Source: CAYQVW01 sp964421245
Lineage (GTDB): Bacteria; Margulisbacteria; WOR-1; XYC2-FULL-46-14
DNA length: 64,000 nt
Assembly: GCA_964421245.1 (NCBI GenBank)
Contig: CAYQVW010000008.1
Span: 1-64,000 of the forward strand
Direction: 5' to 3'
This document shows, piece by piece, positions 44,421-51,221 of this stretch (position 1 is its first letter; each line of letters begins with the position of its first letter). The position numbers and the translations under genes were made by a program. Under the pieces are notes generated by a model. The model saw nothing but the letters and a program-made list of their open reading frames with translations, had not been told where the DNA came from and made no database searches.

Positions 44421-44890
44421 ATTGTCAATGTTCAATTATCAATGATCAATTGAGGAGCTATTTGTAATGGAAATAGATATTCAATCAAGAAGTTTGGATT
44501 TTGGAGTAAGAGTAATAAAATTTTGTAAAATATTATCAATCGATTCTTCAAATAGAGTGATTGCGCGCCAATTAATTAGAAGTGGAACTTCAATTGGAGC
44601 GAATTTGGAAGAGGCTAATGCGGCATCTTCTAGGAAAGATTTTATAAATAAGGTTTCAATATCTTGTAAGGAATGTAGGGAAACCAGATATTGGCTTACT
44701 TTAATATTAAAGGCTGAATTAGTTTTTAAGGATAAGGATATAAAGGAGTTAAGATTGTTATTAAAAGAAAGCGACGAACTTGTTCGTATACTTAGTTCAA
44801 TAATAAAAAACACAAAGAACAATATAATAAATACCGAACGAAGTTGAGGTATACAATAATTGAAAATTGATAATTGTAAATTGAGAATTA
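44421..44890 (+). mobile_element. Second S23 gene module
   Basis: The S23 gene at 44467 is bracketed by opposed degenerate word arrays: ATTGTCAATGTTCAATTATC (44421 on) and AATTGATAATTGTAAATTGA (44865 on), with an exact 11-bp inverted match CAATTATCAAT (44433-44443) / ATTGATAATTG (44866-44876). It separates the giant gene from its PorV-like neighbour. The words differ from those at the first S23 module, but the layout is the same. Confidence 0.55.
44467..44847 (+). CDS. Four-helix bundle protein (S23 / 23S rRNA intervening-sequence family)
   Basis: 126 residues. SLDFGVRVIKFCKILSIDSS, ARQLIRSGTSIGANLEEANAAS, KVSISCKECRETRYWLTLIL and the final ESDELVRILSSIIKNTKN match the S23 family, with the R-S-G-T-S-I-G-A-N-x-x-E-A motif of its commoner subgroup. 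It is a different subgroup from the copy at 27825. Same plus orientation as the surrounding genes; an AGGAG ribosome binding site lies at 44453. Role unknown. Confidence 0.92.
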   Translation: MEIDIQSRSLDFGVRVIKFCKILSIDSSNRVIARQLIRSGTSIGANLEEANAASSRKDFINKVSISCKECRETRYWLTLILKAELVFKDKDIKELRLLLKESDELVRILSSIIKNTKNNIINTERS

Positions 44891-44903
44891 TGGAGGGAAT
44901 AAG

Positions 44904-45824
44904 ATGAATAAAAGAATCTTAATAATGTTGATATTGCTTGTTACTACAGCCACCCCAATCGTAGCCGTAGGCCAAGCAGGCATAGAATTTGACATGCTGT
45001 CCGCTGGAGTTGGAGCAAGACCCTTGGGAATGGGTGGTGCTTTTACTGCCGTAGCAGATAGTTCCGATTCGCCGTTCTGGAATCCCGCCGGTCTCTCCTC
45101 AGTCAACTTCAACGAAATAACAACAACTCAAACTCGATTATCAACCGACGCGGATCATTATTATGTAAGCTTTGTTCAACCCTTAGGTAGAGGAACACTT
45201 GGAATTTCCTGGATTCAAGTTGGAACAGGGGGACTAACTCAGACCTCAGCCACTGTCGATGCTTATAACGAAGTTACAAACTTAGGAGTATTTTCATACT
45301 TTTCAAATGCATATTTGGTTTCTTATGGATTAAATCTAACCAAAAAAATTGCTGCGGGACTAACTGCGAAGTATTTAAGTTCTGATATGACACAGATTTC
45401 TGGAGGACAAGCCTCGGGTTATTCGGTAACGCCGGGTGTTTTGGTAAAACCGAGTGATTCTTTAACATTAGGGTTAAAAGTTGATGAATTACTTAACGAA
45501 TTAAAGTGGGGGACCGGATCAGTTGAGAAATCTCCTCCCGTTTTGCGGTTGGGGTTAGCAGTGCGTCCGATTTTACCAAGAATCTCTGGTCTGTTTGCTC
45601 TTGATTTTTCACAAGTGCTTAGATCGGGATATGTCGGATCTGTTGCAGCAGGATATGAATGGGCAAGAGAGGGTTTAGCTTTAAGACTTGGTTATGCCGA
45701 ATCTGCAATAACTGCCGGAGCTGGTTTTCAATCCGGAGTTGCCAAAATCGACTACGCCTACGTTCAGCAACGAGTTTTGACGCAAGATAATGTACATCGC
45801 ATTTCGCTATCTGGAAGATGGTAA
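44904..45824 (+). CDS. PorV/PorQ-like outer-membrane beta-barrel protein
   Basis: 306 residues. Signal peptide (KRILIMLILLVTTATPIVAVG), then AGIEFDMLSAGVGARPLGMGGAFTAVADSSDSPFWNPAGLSS, the FadL/PorV N-terminal signature with the NPAGL motif, followed by alternating barrel strands to the C-terminal HRISLSGRW. In Bacteroidetes such proteins shuttle or anchor type IX cargo; here it follows a giant protein with a FlgD/T9SS-like C-terminal domain, so it may help export or anchor it. Strong GGAGGG ribosome binding site. The other T9SS genes are not in the window. Confidence 0.88.
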   Translation: MNKRILIMLILLVTTATPIVAVGQAGIEFDMLSAGVGARPLGMGGAFTAVADSSDSPFWNPAGLSSVNFNEITTTQTRLSTDADHYYVSFVQPLGRGTLGISWIQVGTGGLTQTSATVDAYNEVTNLGVFSYFSNAYLVSYGLNLTKKIAAGLTAKYLSSDMTQISGGQASGYSVTPGVLVKPSDSLTLGLKVDELLNELKWGTGSVEKSPPVLRLGLAVRPILPRISGLFALDFSQVLRSGYVGSVAAGYEWAREGLALRLGYAESAITAGAGFQSGVAKIDYAYVQQRVLTQDNVHRISLSGRW

Positions 45825-45868
45825 TAGTTTTTTGGTTATTTGGAATGAAATACTTGCGTAGCTTTGCC

Positions 45869-46921
45869 TTAATCTATTAAATAAATCTTAACCTTTTTGG
45901 TTTTTGTTGCTATCTCGATCTTCTTAGAAAATAAACCAACTAATTCTTCAAACTCTACAATTGATCCGCATTTTTCGCTCAATTCTTTAATTGTCTCTTC
46001 ATAAAGATACTTTTTTCTAAATAAAAATTTGTCTGGTGTGGTCTGCAACTGTAATCGAAGAGGATGAAAAGAAATGCAACCTAAGAAAAGCAGAGTTATT
46101 AATAGCATAAGGGTTGGAATATTTAGGCCAAAGACGAGAAATTGTGTATAAACGTAAACAAAAAATGTTCCAAGCATCAAATATATTGTTGTTAAAATCA
46201 AATAAGCCATTAAACGAGTTATTACTATTCTAATATCCATAAATCTAGTTTTGATTATTGCATAAGCAAGAAACCCAATACAAAATAGGGTTCCGGTAGG
46301 GGCTAAGAAATTTAAATATATATTAAAAGCTGGCAGAATAAAAGCAAAAATCATGCCCACAGTAATGCTAATTAATGCTCCAATAGTAAAAAGTATAATT
46401 TGATGTTTTCTATGGCCTTTTAGGATAAAAAATTTATTTAGTAAAATATAACAGCCTTGTACCATAGTAACAACAAGGTATGCGCCAAATATGAGATAAA
46501 TTATCCCGAATTTGAAATTTATTCCACCAGCTTCAATTGCTGATGATCGAATATAGGAATCAGAAAACAGAAAACTCAAAAAGAACAAAATGAAAGCGCC
46601 GTGGAGCACAAAAAAACTCGCCTTGTTTTTATAGGTATTTTCTGGAAAGACCAAGGTAAAGTATAAAAAAATACTTGGAAAGAAAAAGGCTGGAACAGTC
46701 AATAACCTTGTTAATAATAATGTCAAAAAGTAAGAGAGATTGCTTGAAAAATAGGCAGATCCCATAAGAGCAGACCAGATGCTTAGTGTAATCATTAAAA
46801 GAAAGAAAACGATATTTATCCGGTTTGATTTGTTTCTCATAAAGATTATTATTCCAATAGTCAGTTGGGTTAGTGAAACTACTAACAATATTAAGGGTAT
46901 TATATATTGTAATTTTGGCAT
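45869..46921 (-). CDS. Truncated 7TM histidine-kinase sensor half (sensor 2)
   Basis: 350 residues. Eight or more membrane spans, the FMDIRIVITRLMAYLIL motif, the PDKFLFRKKYLYEETIKEL linker and the first strand of a GAF domain, ending in KVKIYLID and a stop. This is the N-terminal half of a 7TM-GAF-kinase like the one at 2080; no kinase domain follows on its strand. It begins 4 bases after the stop of sensor 1 (GAG TAA GGTT ATG), so the two are cotranscribed away from the kinase half at 47856. Confidence 0.85.
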   Translation of the reverse strand: MPKLQYIIPLILLVVSLTQLTIGIIIFMRNKSNRINIVFFLLMITLSIWSALMGSAYFSSNLSYFLTLLLTRLLTVPAFFFPSIFLYFTLVFPENTYKNKASFFVLHGAFILFFLSFLFSDSYIRSSAIEAGGINFKFGIIYLIFGAYLVVTMVQGCYILLNKFFILKGHRKHQIILFTIGALISITVGMIFAFILPAFNIYLNFLAPTGTLFCIGFLAYAIIKTRFMDIRIVITRLMAYLILTTIYLMLGTFFVYVYTQFLVFGLNIPTLMLLITLLFLGCISFHPLRLQLQTTPDKFLFRKKYLYEETIKELSEKCGSIVEFEELVGLFSKKIEIATKTKKVKIYLID

Positions 46922-46925
46922 AACC

Positions 46926-47804
46926 TTACTCTATAAAGTATATATTGACATTTTTAGCCATGGTTCTTTCTTTTATTCTACCGCAAAATAGAGACAACAA
47001 CTCTTTTGAGTCTACTATTGAATTGGATCGCTTTCCTAATTCTTTTATTGTTTCTTGGTAAAGATACTTGTTTCGAAATAGAAAGCGATCGGGCATTGCC
47101 ACAATCCGATTAATTACGATTCTAATATCCATTAAATTGTATTTGACAATCGCATAAGTGGTTAAAGCTACAAATATAAGCGTAAAAGAAGGTCCGAATT
47201 TGGTGAGTTGAAAATTTCCAAATGAGGGAAGAAAAACATTAGTTATTATTGCAAAAAATCCGCTTAAGAAGCTTCCAAAGAAAAAATATCCAATCTGCAT
47301 TTTATATCTTCTATTTGATTTTAGATATTTAATAGCTAGATTTATGAGTGTAAATCCCAAATAAAAGATAATAAAGAGCGAATGGAGAATGAATAATGGA
47401 CCAAAGGTGATAGCGGTCCCAGAGGAAATGTAATATATATTTTCAACTAAGAGTTTTGTGGATAGTACCAAGATGGCGAGTATAATTCCAGGAAGAAACC
47501 ATAAAATTCTCGTTTTGGAATTTAAAACGGGATTTTCTCTTGGAAATACAATTGAAAAATAAGAGATATAAACCATCATGATAGAGGTTACAGCATAGAT
47601 TAGTTTGTTCCACCAAAGAGCCTCTAGATAATTGTTTGTATGGTTTGATGCGTAAAGACAAAAAGCCCATCCACTTATTAAAATTATAACCAAAAAGAAG
47701 GCCGAGTTTATTCTGTTTTTGGGGTTCTTTAGGTAAACTAGAATTCCTAAAATAATATTTATTATGATTGTAAAAGATGTTAGGAGTAGAGCAATGTTCA
47801 TCAC
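46926..47804 (-). CDS. Truncated 7TM histidine-kinase sensor half (sensor 1)
   Basis: 292 residues. The same architecture as sensor 2 and ends at the homologous position, VNIYFIE then stop. About 54 residues, including two membrane spans between RIVINRIVAM and PDRFLFRNKY, are missing relative to sensor 2, an in-frame internal deletion. It starts 51 bases from the divergent kinase half at 47856. It could work as a separate sensor subunit, or be stored sensor DNA if the region can invert; the sequence alone does not decide. Confidence 0.85.
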   Translation of the reverse strand: MMNIALLLTSFTIIINIILGILVYLKNPKNRINSAFFLVIILISGWAFCLYASNHTNNYLEALWWNKLIYAVTSIMMVYISYFSIVFPRENPVLNSKTRILWFLPGIILAILVLSTKLLVENIYYISSGTAITFGPLFILHSLFIIFYLGFTLINLAIKYLKSNRRYKMQIGYFFFGSFLSGFFAIITNVFLPSFGNFQLTKFGPSFTLIFVALTTYAIVKYNLMDIRIVINRIVAMPDRFLFRNKYLYQETIKELGKRSNSIVDSKELLSLFCGRIKERTMAKNVNIYFIE

Positions 47805-47855
47805 GTTTATTATACACTTCTTGACTTTGAGTGTCTCTTATCTTACGATGGGGTT

Positions 47856-48869
47856 GTGTTAGAAGAAAAAAGGATAATTGATAGGAAAAATCAACTTGTT
47901 TTGTATCTTCAAAAGATCAGACGACCGGTTGTATTAGAAGAAATTTTATTAGAATTAGAGTCAAGCAAGAGTGCTGATTCTAGCTTGGTTGCGGTAAAAC
48001 AAGAAATGGAGAGGATTGAGGCAGCGGTATGTGTACCTCTTTTTGCAGAAGATCGTTTGATTGGCTTTTTGGAATTAGGAGAAAAGACCAATCAGGAAAT
48101 GTATACGGAAGAAGACCTTGATTTCCTAAACACAATTTCAAACCAACTAGCGGTTGCAATTGAGCGGGCCAGATTGCATCAGGAAATGCTACAGGCCGAG
48201 CGTCAATTAATGCAAGTAGACAAGTTATCCTCTCTGGGAACAGTTGCAGCTGGAATGGCACATGAGATTAAGAATCCACTTGCTTCTATCAAGGGAATGA
48301 GCGAGATGATAACAAAGGCCTTTGAAAAAGGAGACAAGGAGACAATTGAGGATTTTAAAAAGGTTGTCCCTAAGGAGCTAGATCGAATAAGTAATCTAGT
48401 TCAAAACTTACTTACTTATTCAAAGCCCGCAAAATTAAATAAAATTCCGACCGATCTTAATAAGATTGTTGAAAGTACACTCAAATTGTTTGAAGTCCAG
48501 CTCATGAAGGGTAGTATTAAGGTTAATAGAAATTTGGGAGGGCTTCCTGTAAAAGATTTTGATCCTGAATTAATGAAACAGGTTTTTACTAATCTTATTT
48601 TAAATGCAATGCAGGCTATGTTTTCTGGTGGGGAGCTTAGTATAAGATCTGCTGTTGAAAGTGATCGAATAGCAATTGAAATTTCAGACACTGGGCAAGG
48701 AATTAGTGAAGAAAGGCTGAAGAATATTTTTGATCCATTTTTTACAACTAAAGAAAAAGGTGCAGGTCTTGGCCTGGCGATCACTTATAAGATAATTCAA
48801 GGGCATGGTGGGAATATAACTGTTCAAAGTAAGGTGGGAGAGGGGACTGCGTTTAAGGTCTTACTTTAA
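47856..48869 (+). CDS. Histidine kinase half (partial GAF-HisKA-HATPase)
   Basis: 337 residues from GTG 47856. It lacks any membrane segment and starts in mid GAF domain (RKNQLVLYLQKIRRPVVLEE ... AVCVPLFAEDRLIGFLELGE). Then come a coiled linker, H136 in GMAHEIKNPLAS, the N box (NLILNAMQAM), DTGQGI, FDPFF and GAGLGLAI. Upstream of the GTG the same frame stays open for 22 codons and reads TLLDFECLLSYDGVV, which fits the missing GAF strands. No ribosome binding site is seen. Its 3' end overlaps the opposing sigma-54 activator gene by 9 bases, its probable response regulator. Confidence 0.88.
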   Translation: MLEEKRIIDRKNQLVLYLQKIRRPVVLEEILLELESSKSADSSLVAVKQEMERIEAAVCVPLFAEDRLIGFLELGEKTNQEMYTEEDLDFLNTISNQLAVAIERARLHQEMLQAERQLMQVDKLSSLGTVAAGMAHEIKNPLASIKGMSEMITKAFEKGDKETIEDFKKVVPKELDRISNLVQNLLTYSKPAKLNKIPTDLNKIVESTLKLFEVQLMKGSIKVNRNLGGLPVKDFDPELMKQVFTNLILNAMQAMFSGGELSIRSAVESDRIAIEISDTGQGISEERLKNIFDPFFTTKEKGAGLGLAITYKIIQGHGGNITVQSKVGEGTAFKVLL

Positions 48870-50204
48870 TCCTAGCTGCTCCATTTTTGAGATTAGAGTT
48901 GTTCGATGGATTCCTAATATTTTTGCTGCGTCGGTTTGATTTCCTCTGGTTTGTGCTAAGGCTCTTTTGATATAACTCTTTTCAAATATAGCTGTGGCCT
49001 CTTTTAGTTTTTTCGGTGATTGAATGTTGTATTCGTGGTTGTCAATTAGGATTGAACTCAAGCTTTCTTGTTCTTTGCCCAGGGCAACTGCTCTTTCAAT
49101 AACATTTTGTAGCTCTCTGACATTTCCCGGCCAATCATATTCTTTTAGAGTTTCTAATACTTCTGTTTTAATCTCTTTTATATTTTTCTTTAACTCTTTA
49201 TTAAATTTATTAAGGAAGTAGCCAACGAATAATGGGATGTCGGCCTTTCTTTCTCGAAGCGATGGCATTTTTATTGGAATAACATTTATTCTGTAATAAA
49301 GATCGTCACGAAAATTTCCTTTTTTTATTGCTTCTTCCAGGTCTGTATTGGTTGCAGCAATTACTCTAACATCAATCGAAATTAGTTTTTTTCCTCCAAC
49401 ACGATCAATTTTGTTGTCTTGTAATACACGAAGTAATTTGGCCTGCATGTTTTTTGGCATTGAACCGATTTCATCCAAAAAGATAGTTCCTTGGTCGGCT
49501 AGCTCAAATTTTCCAATTTTCCGCTCGATTGCTCCGGTAAAAGAACCGCGTTCATGTCCAAAAAGTTCAGATTCTAATAAATTCTCCGGGATTGCAGCGC
49601 AGTTTACAACAACAAATGGCCTATTTTTTCTTTGGCTGTTTTTATGGATTGCGGCAGCTGCTAATTCCTTTCCGGTTCCAGATTCTCCAGTAATTAGAAC
49701 AGTGCTATTAGTCGGGCTTATATTTTCAATAGTCATGAAGACATTTTGCATGATCGGTGTTTTGCCGATCAATTCTGAAAATGATTGTCGTTCTTCAAGG
49801 GATTTTCGTAGGTATAGATTCTCTTTGATTAGATTTTTTCTTTCGCGTATTTTATTGAGTAGGGAGGTTAGCTCCTCGATTTCAAATGGTTTGGTTATAA
49901 AATCAAAGGCTCCTTTTTTAATTGCCTTTACTGCGTATTTGGTATCGTTAACTGCAGTGGCAATAATAACGTCAAGAGAATTGTTAAAAGATTTTATTTT
50001 AGAAAGAACTTCAAGGCCGTCCATCTCCGGCATTTTTAGATCAAGAATTACAGCTTCAAATTCCTGCTCTTTTATTTTACTTAGTCCATCCTTTCCACTT
50101 TGTGAAAGAGTTATATTGTAATCGTCTTTAAGATAATTTTTGTAAGTTAACAACATGCTCTCTTCATCGTCGATTATTAGAATGCTTGGTTTTAGTTTGT
50201 TCAT
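48861..50204 (-). CDS. NtrC-family sigma-54-dependent response regulator
   Basis: 447 residues from ATG 50204 (ribosome binding site AAGGAG); the frame extends upstream through a palindrome and that part is rejected. Receiver domain with D12-D13, phospho-acceptor D55 (LDLKMPEMDG) and K105 (TKPFE). AAA+ domain: Walker A GESGTGKE (173-180), sigma-54 contact loop GSFTGA (220-225, a common variant of GAFTGA), Walker B GTIFLDEIG (239-247), arginine finger region RVIAATN. C-terminal Fis-type helix-turn-helix (NQTDAAKILGIHRTTLISKM). Probably activates the divergent operon at 50412, whose upstream region holds a matching palindrome and a -24/-12-like element. Confidence 0.95.
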   Translation of the reverse strand: MNKLKPSILIIDDEESMLLTYKNYLKDDYNITLSQSGKDGLSKIKEQEFEAVILDLKMPEMDGLEVLSKIKSFNNSLDVIIATAVNDTKYAVKAIKKGAFDFITKPFEIEELTSLLNKIRERKNLIKENLYLRKSLEERQSFSELIGKTPIMQNVFMTIENISPTNSTVLITGESGTGKELAAAAIHKNSQRKNRPFVVVNCAAIPENLLESELFGHERGSFTGAIERKIGKFELADQGTIFLDEIGSMPKNMQAKLLRVLQDNKIDRVGGKKLISIDVRVIAATNTDLEEAIKKGNFRDDLYYRINVIPIKMPSLRERKADIPLFVGYFLNKFNKELKKNIKEIKTEVLETLKEYDWPGNVRELQNVIERAVALGKEQESLSSILIDNHEYNIQSPKKLKEATAIFEKSYIKRALAQTRGNQTDAAKILGIHRTTLISKMEQLGLK

Positions 50205-50220
50205 GTTTGTTCTCCTTGAT

Positions 50221-50274
50221 CGCGTAGCTGAGCCTCTTAGGCTCAGCAGCACCCCTAAGAGGGGTGCCTACGCG
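50221..50274. repeat. Perfect three-way-junction palindrome
   Basis: Outer stem CGCGTAG (50221-50227) / CTACGCG (50268-50274) encloses two perfect hairpins, CTGAGCC-TCTTA-GGCTCAG (50228-50246) and GCACCCCT-AAG-AGGGGTGC (50249-50267). GC-rich in an AT-rich setting. It lies 16 bases upstream of the response regulator start codon. Confidence 0.85.
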
Positions 50275-50337
50275 TCTATCTAGTTATCGTCCATTCTACC
50301 ACAAAATCTCACTTAATTGTAGTATTTTTCGACACCT

Positions 50338-50357
50338 TTGTAGTGAAATCACTACAA
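50338..50357. promoter_or_regulatory. 20-bp palindromic operator
   Basis: TTGTAGTGA-AA-TCACTACAA, perfect 9-bp arms. A further half site AATTGTAGT lies about 22 bases to the left (50315-50323). Position between the activator gene and the operon it probably controls makes it a candidate activator binding site. Confidence 0.65.
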
Positions 50358-50385
50358 TTATAGCATTTTTAAGCATAGAATGCCA

Positions 50386-50400
50386 GGAATGTAAATTGCT
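50386..50400 (+). promoter_or_regulatory. Candidate sigma-54 (-24/-12) promoter
   Basis: GG (50386-50387), 10 bases, GC (50398-50399) inside CAGGAATGTAAATTGCT. The invariant GG-N10-GC spacing and the TTGCT end fit the consensus; the CAC of TGGCAC is poorly kept. It sits about 40 bases from the palindrome. The expected start of transcription is at about 50411, next to ATG 50412. Confidence 0.4.
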
Positions 50401-50411
50401 AATAAAAGAGT

Positions 50412-50801
50412 ATGGAGATCTTGGATGAAGGAGAAAACTTATGGACACTGTCTTCATTTATAGGAAGTTTAGAAAAAGAGAAGGAGTCCAATATTCATCT
50501 AAGAGAGGCTTTTAATTTTGGGAGGATGGCGATGAGAGTAGCAAATGGGTTAAAAGAAGAAACAGGTCTTAGAAAGACCATTCATGCTCTGGTTAATTCA
50601 GCGCTAATAGTTGCAACCAATATTTATCGCATTCATCTTTCAGTCGATCAAAGCGAGGAAGATGCCATTCGCCAAGAAGCCTCGTCCGAACTCGATTACT
50701 GTCAAAAACTATTGGAATACTTGGATTCAATGATTGAGAACTTTAGCCTGATTAAAAAGATGAAAGAACAGGTGTTTTATTTAAGGAGGGAATTAATATG
50801 A
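50412..50801 (+). CDS. Helical hypothetical protein, four-helix-bundle-like
   Basis: 129 residues, no signal peptide. It is predicted almost all helical: KEKESNIHLREAFNFGRMAM, HALVNSALIVATNIYRIHLS, EDAIRQEASSELDYCQKLLEYL and LIKKMKEQVFYLRREL. The length and helix order recall S23/Avd-type bundles, but the family motifs are not kept. First gene of a four-gene operon and coupled to the next by an ATGA overlap. The start is uncertain because there is no ribosome binding site; an internal GGAGG-ATG (about 50520-50533) is an alternative. Confidence 0.65.
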   Translation: MEILDEGENLWTLSSFIGSLEKEKESNIHLREAFNFGRMAMRVANGLKEETGLRKTIHALVNSALIVATNIYRIHLSVDQSEEDAIRQEASSELDYCQKLLEYLDSMIENFSLIKKMKEQVFYLRRELI

Positions 50802-51220
50802 GGGTAGGAGGATTGTTTTATAAAACTTTTCGAACTACTATAGCCCGACCTAATCTTATCTCTACTCCAATGGGAATTAGTTCTTTTCATCCAAATAGAC
50901 CTTATGAAAATTTATCTTCTATCTCTTGTCTTGCTCCAGCTTCTTGGATTGCAAGAACTGTTTTTACAACAGCCTGGATTGCCAGAGCAACAAGACAGGA
51001 CGGTATTGGTGAGGGGTTGGGGATGTCTTTTATCTGGAATTTTGCGCCTGGGATGGTTATAGACATTTTTTTATATTTAGTAATTATGCTTCCTTCTGTT
51101 CCGGATAATAATATCTATATATTGCCTATTATGTGGGGTTCATCAATTCTGGGATCTACTCTTTTGGGAATTGGAATAGGTTCTTTAACTAAGACTTTTG
51201 CATTAAGAGGAGGCGATTAA
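50798..51220 (+). CDS. Small membrane protein
   Basis: 140 residues. A polar N terminus of about 60 residues, then two or three hydrophobic segments (FIWNFAPGMVIDIFLYLVIM, YILPIMWGSSILGSTLLGIGIG). Ribosome binding site AAGGAGGG before ATG 50798. No family recognised. It sits between a helical protein and the HEAT-repeat giant with no gaps, so it could be their membrane anchor; that is inference from the operon only. Confidence 0.7.
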   Translation: MRVGGLFYKTFRTTIARPNLISTPMGISSFHPNRPYENLSSISCLAPASWIARTVFTTAWIARATRQDGIGEGLGMSFIWNFAPGMVIDIFLYLVIMLPSVPDNNIYILPIMWGSSILGSTLLGIGIGSLTKTFALRGGD

Positions 51221-51221
51221 A

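Noticed and set aside
44481..44822. A 113-codon minus-strand frame opposite the second S23 gene
   Set aside because: It is the shadow of a well-matched S23 coding sequence.
46900..47860. Long inverted repeats that would prove an invertible sensor switch
   Set aside because: I looked at the three junctions and saw only a shared GAG-T and weak similarity, so recombination sites are not claimed.
50205..50252. Upstream extension of the sigma-54 activator
   Set aside because: The added residues are encoded by the three-way-junction palindrome; ATG 50204 has a ribosome binding site and the receiver fold starts there.
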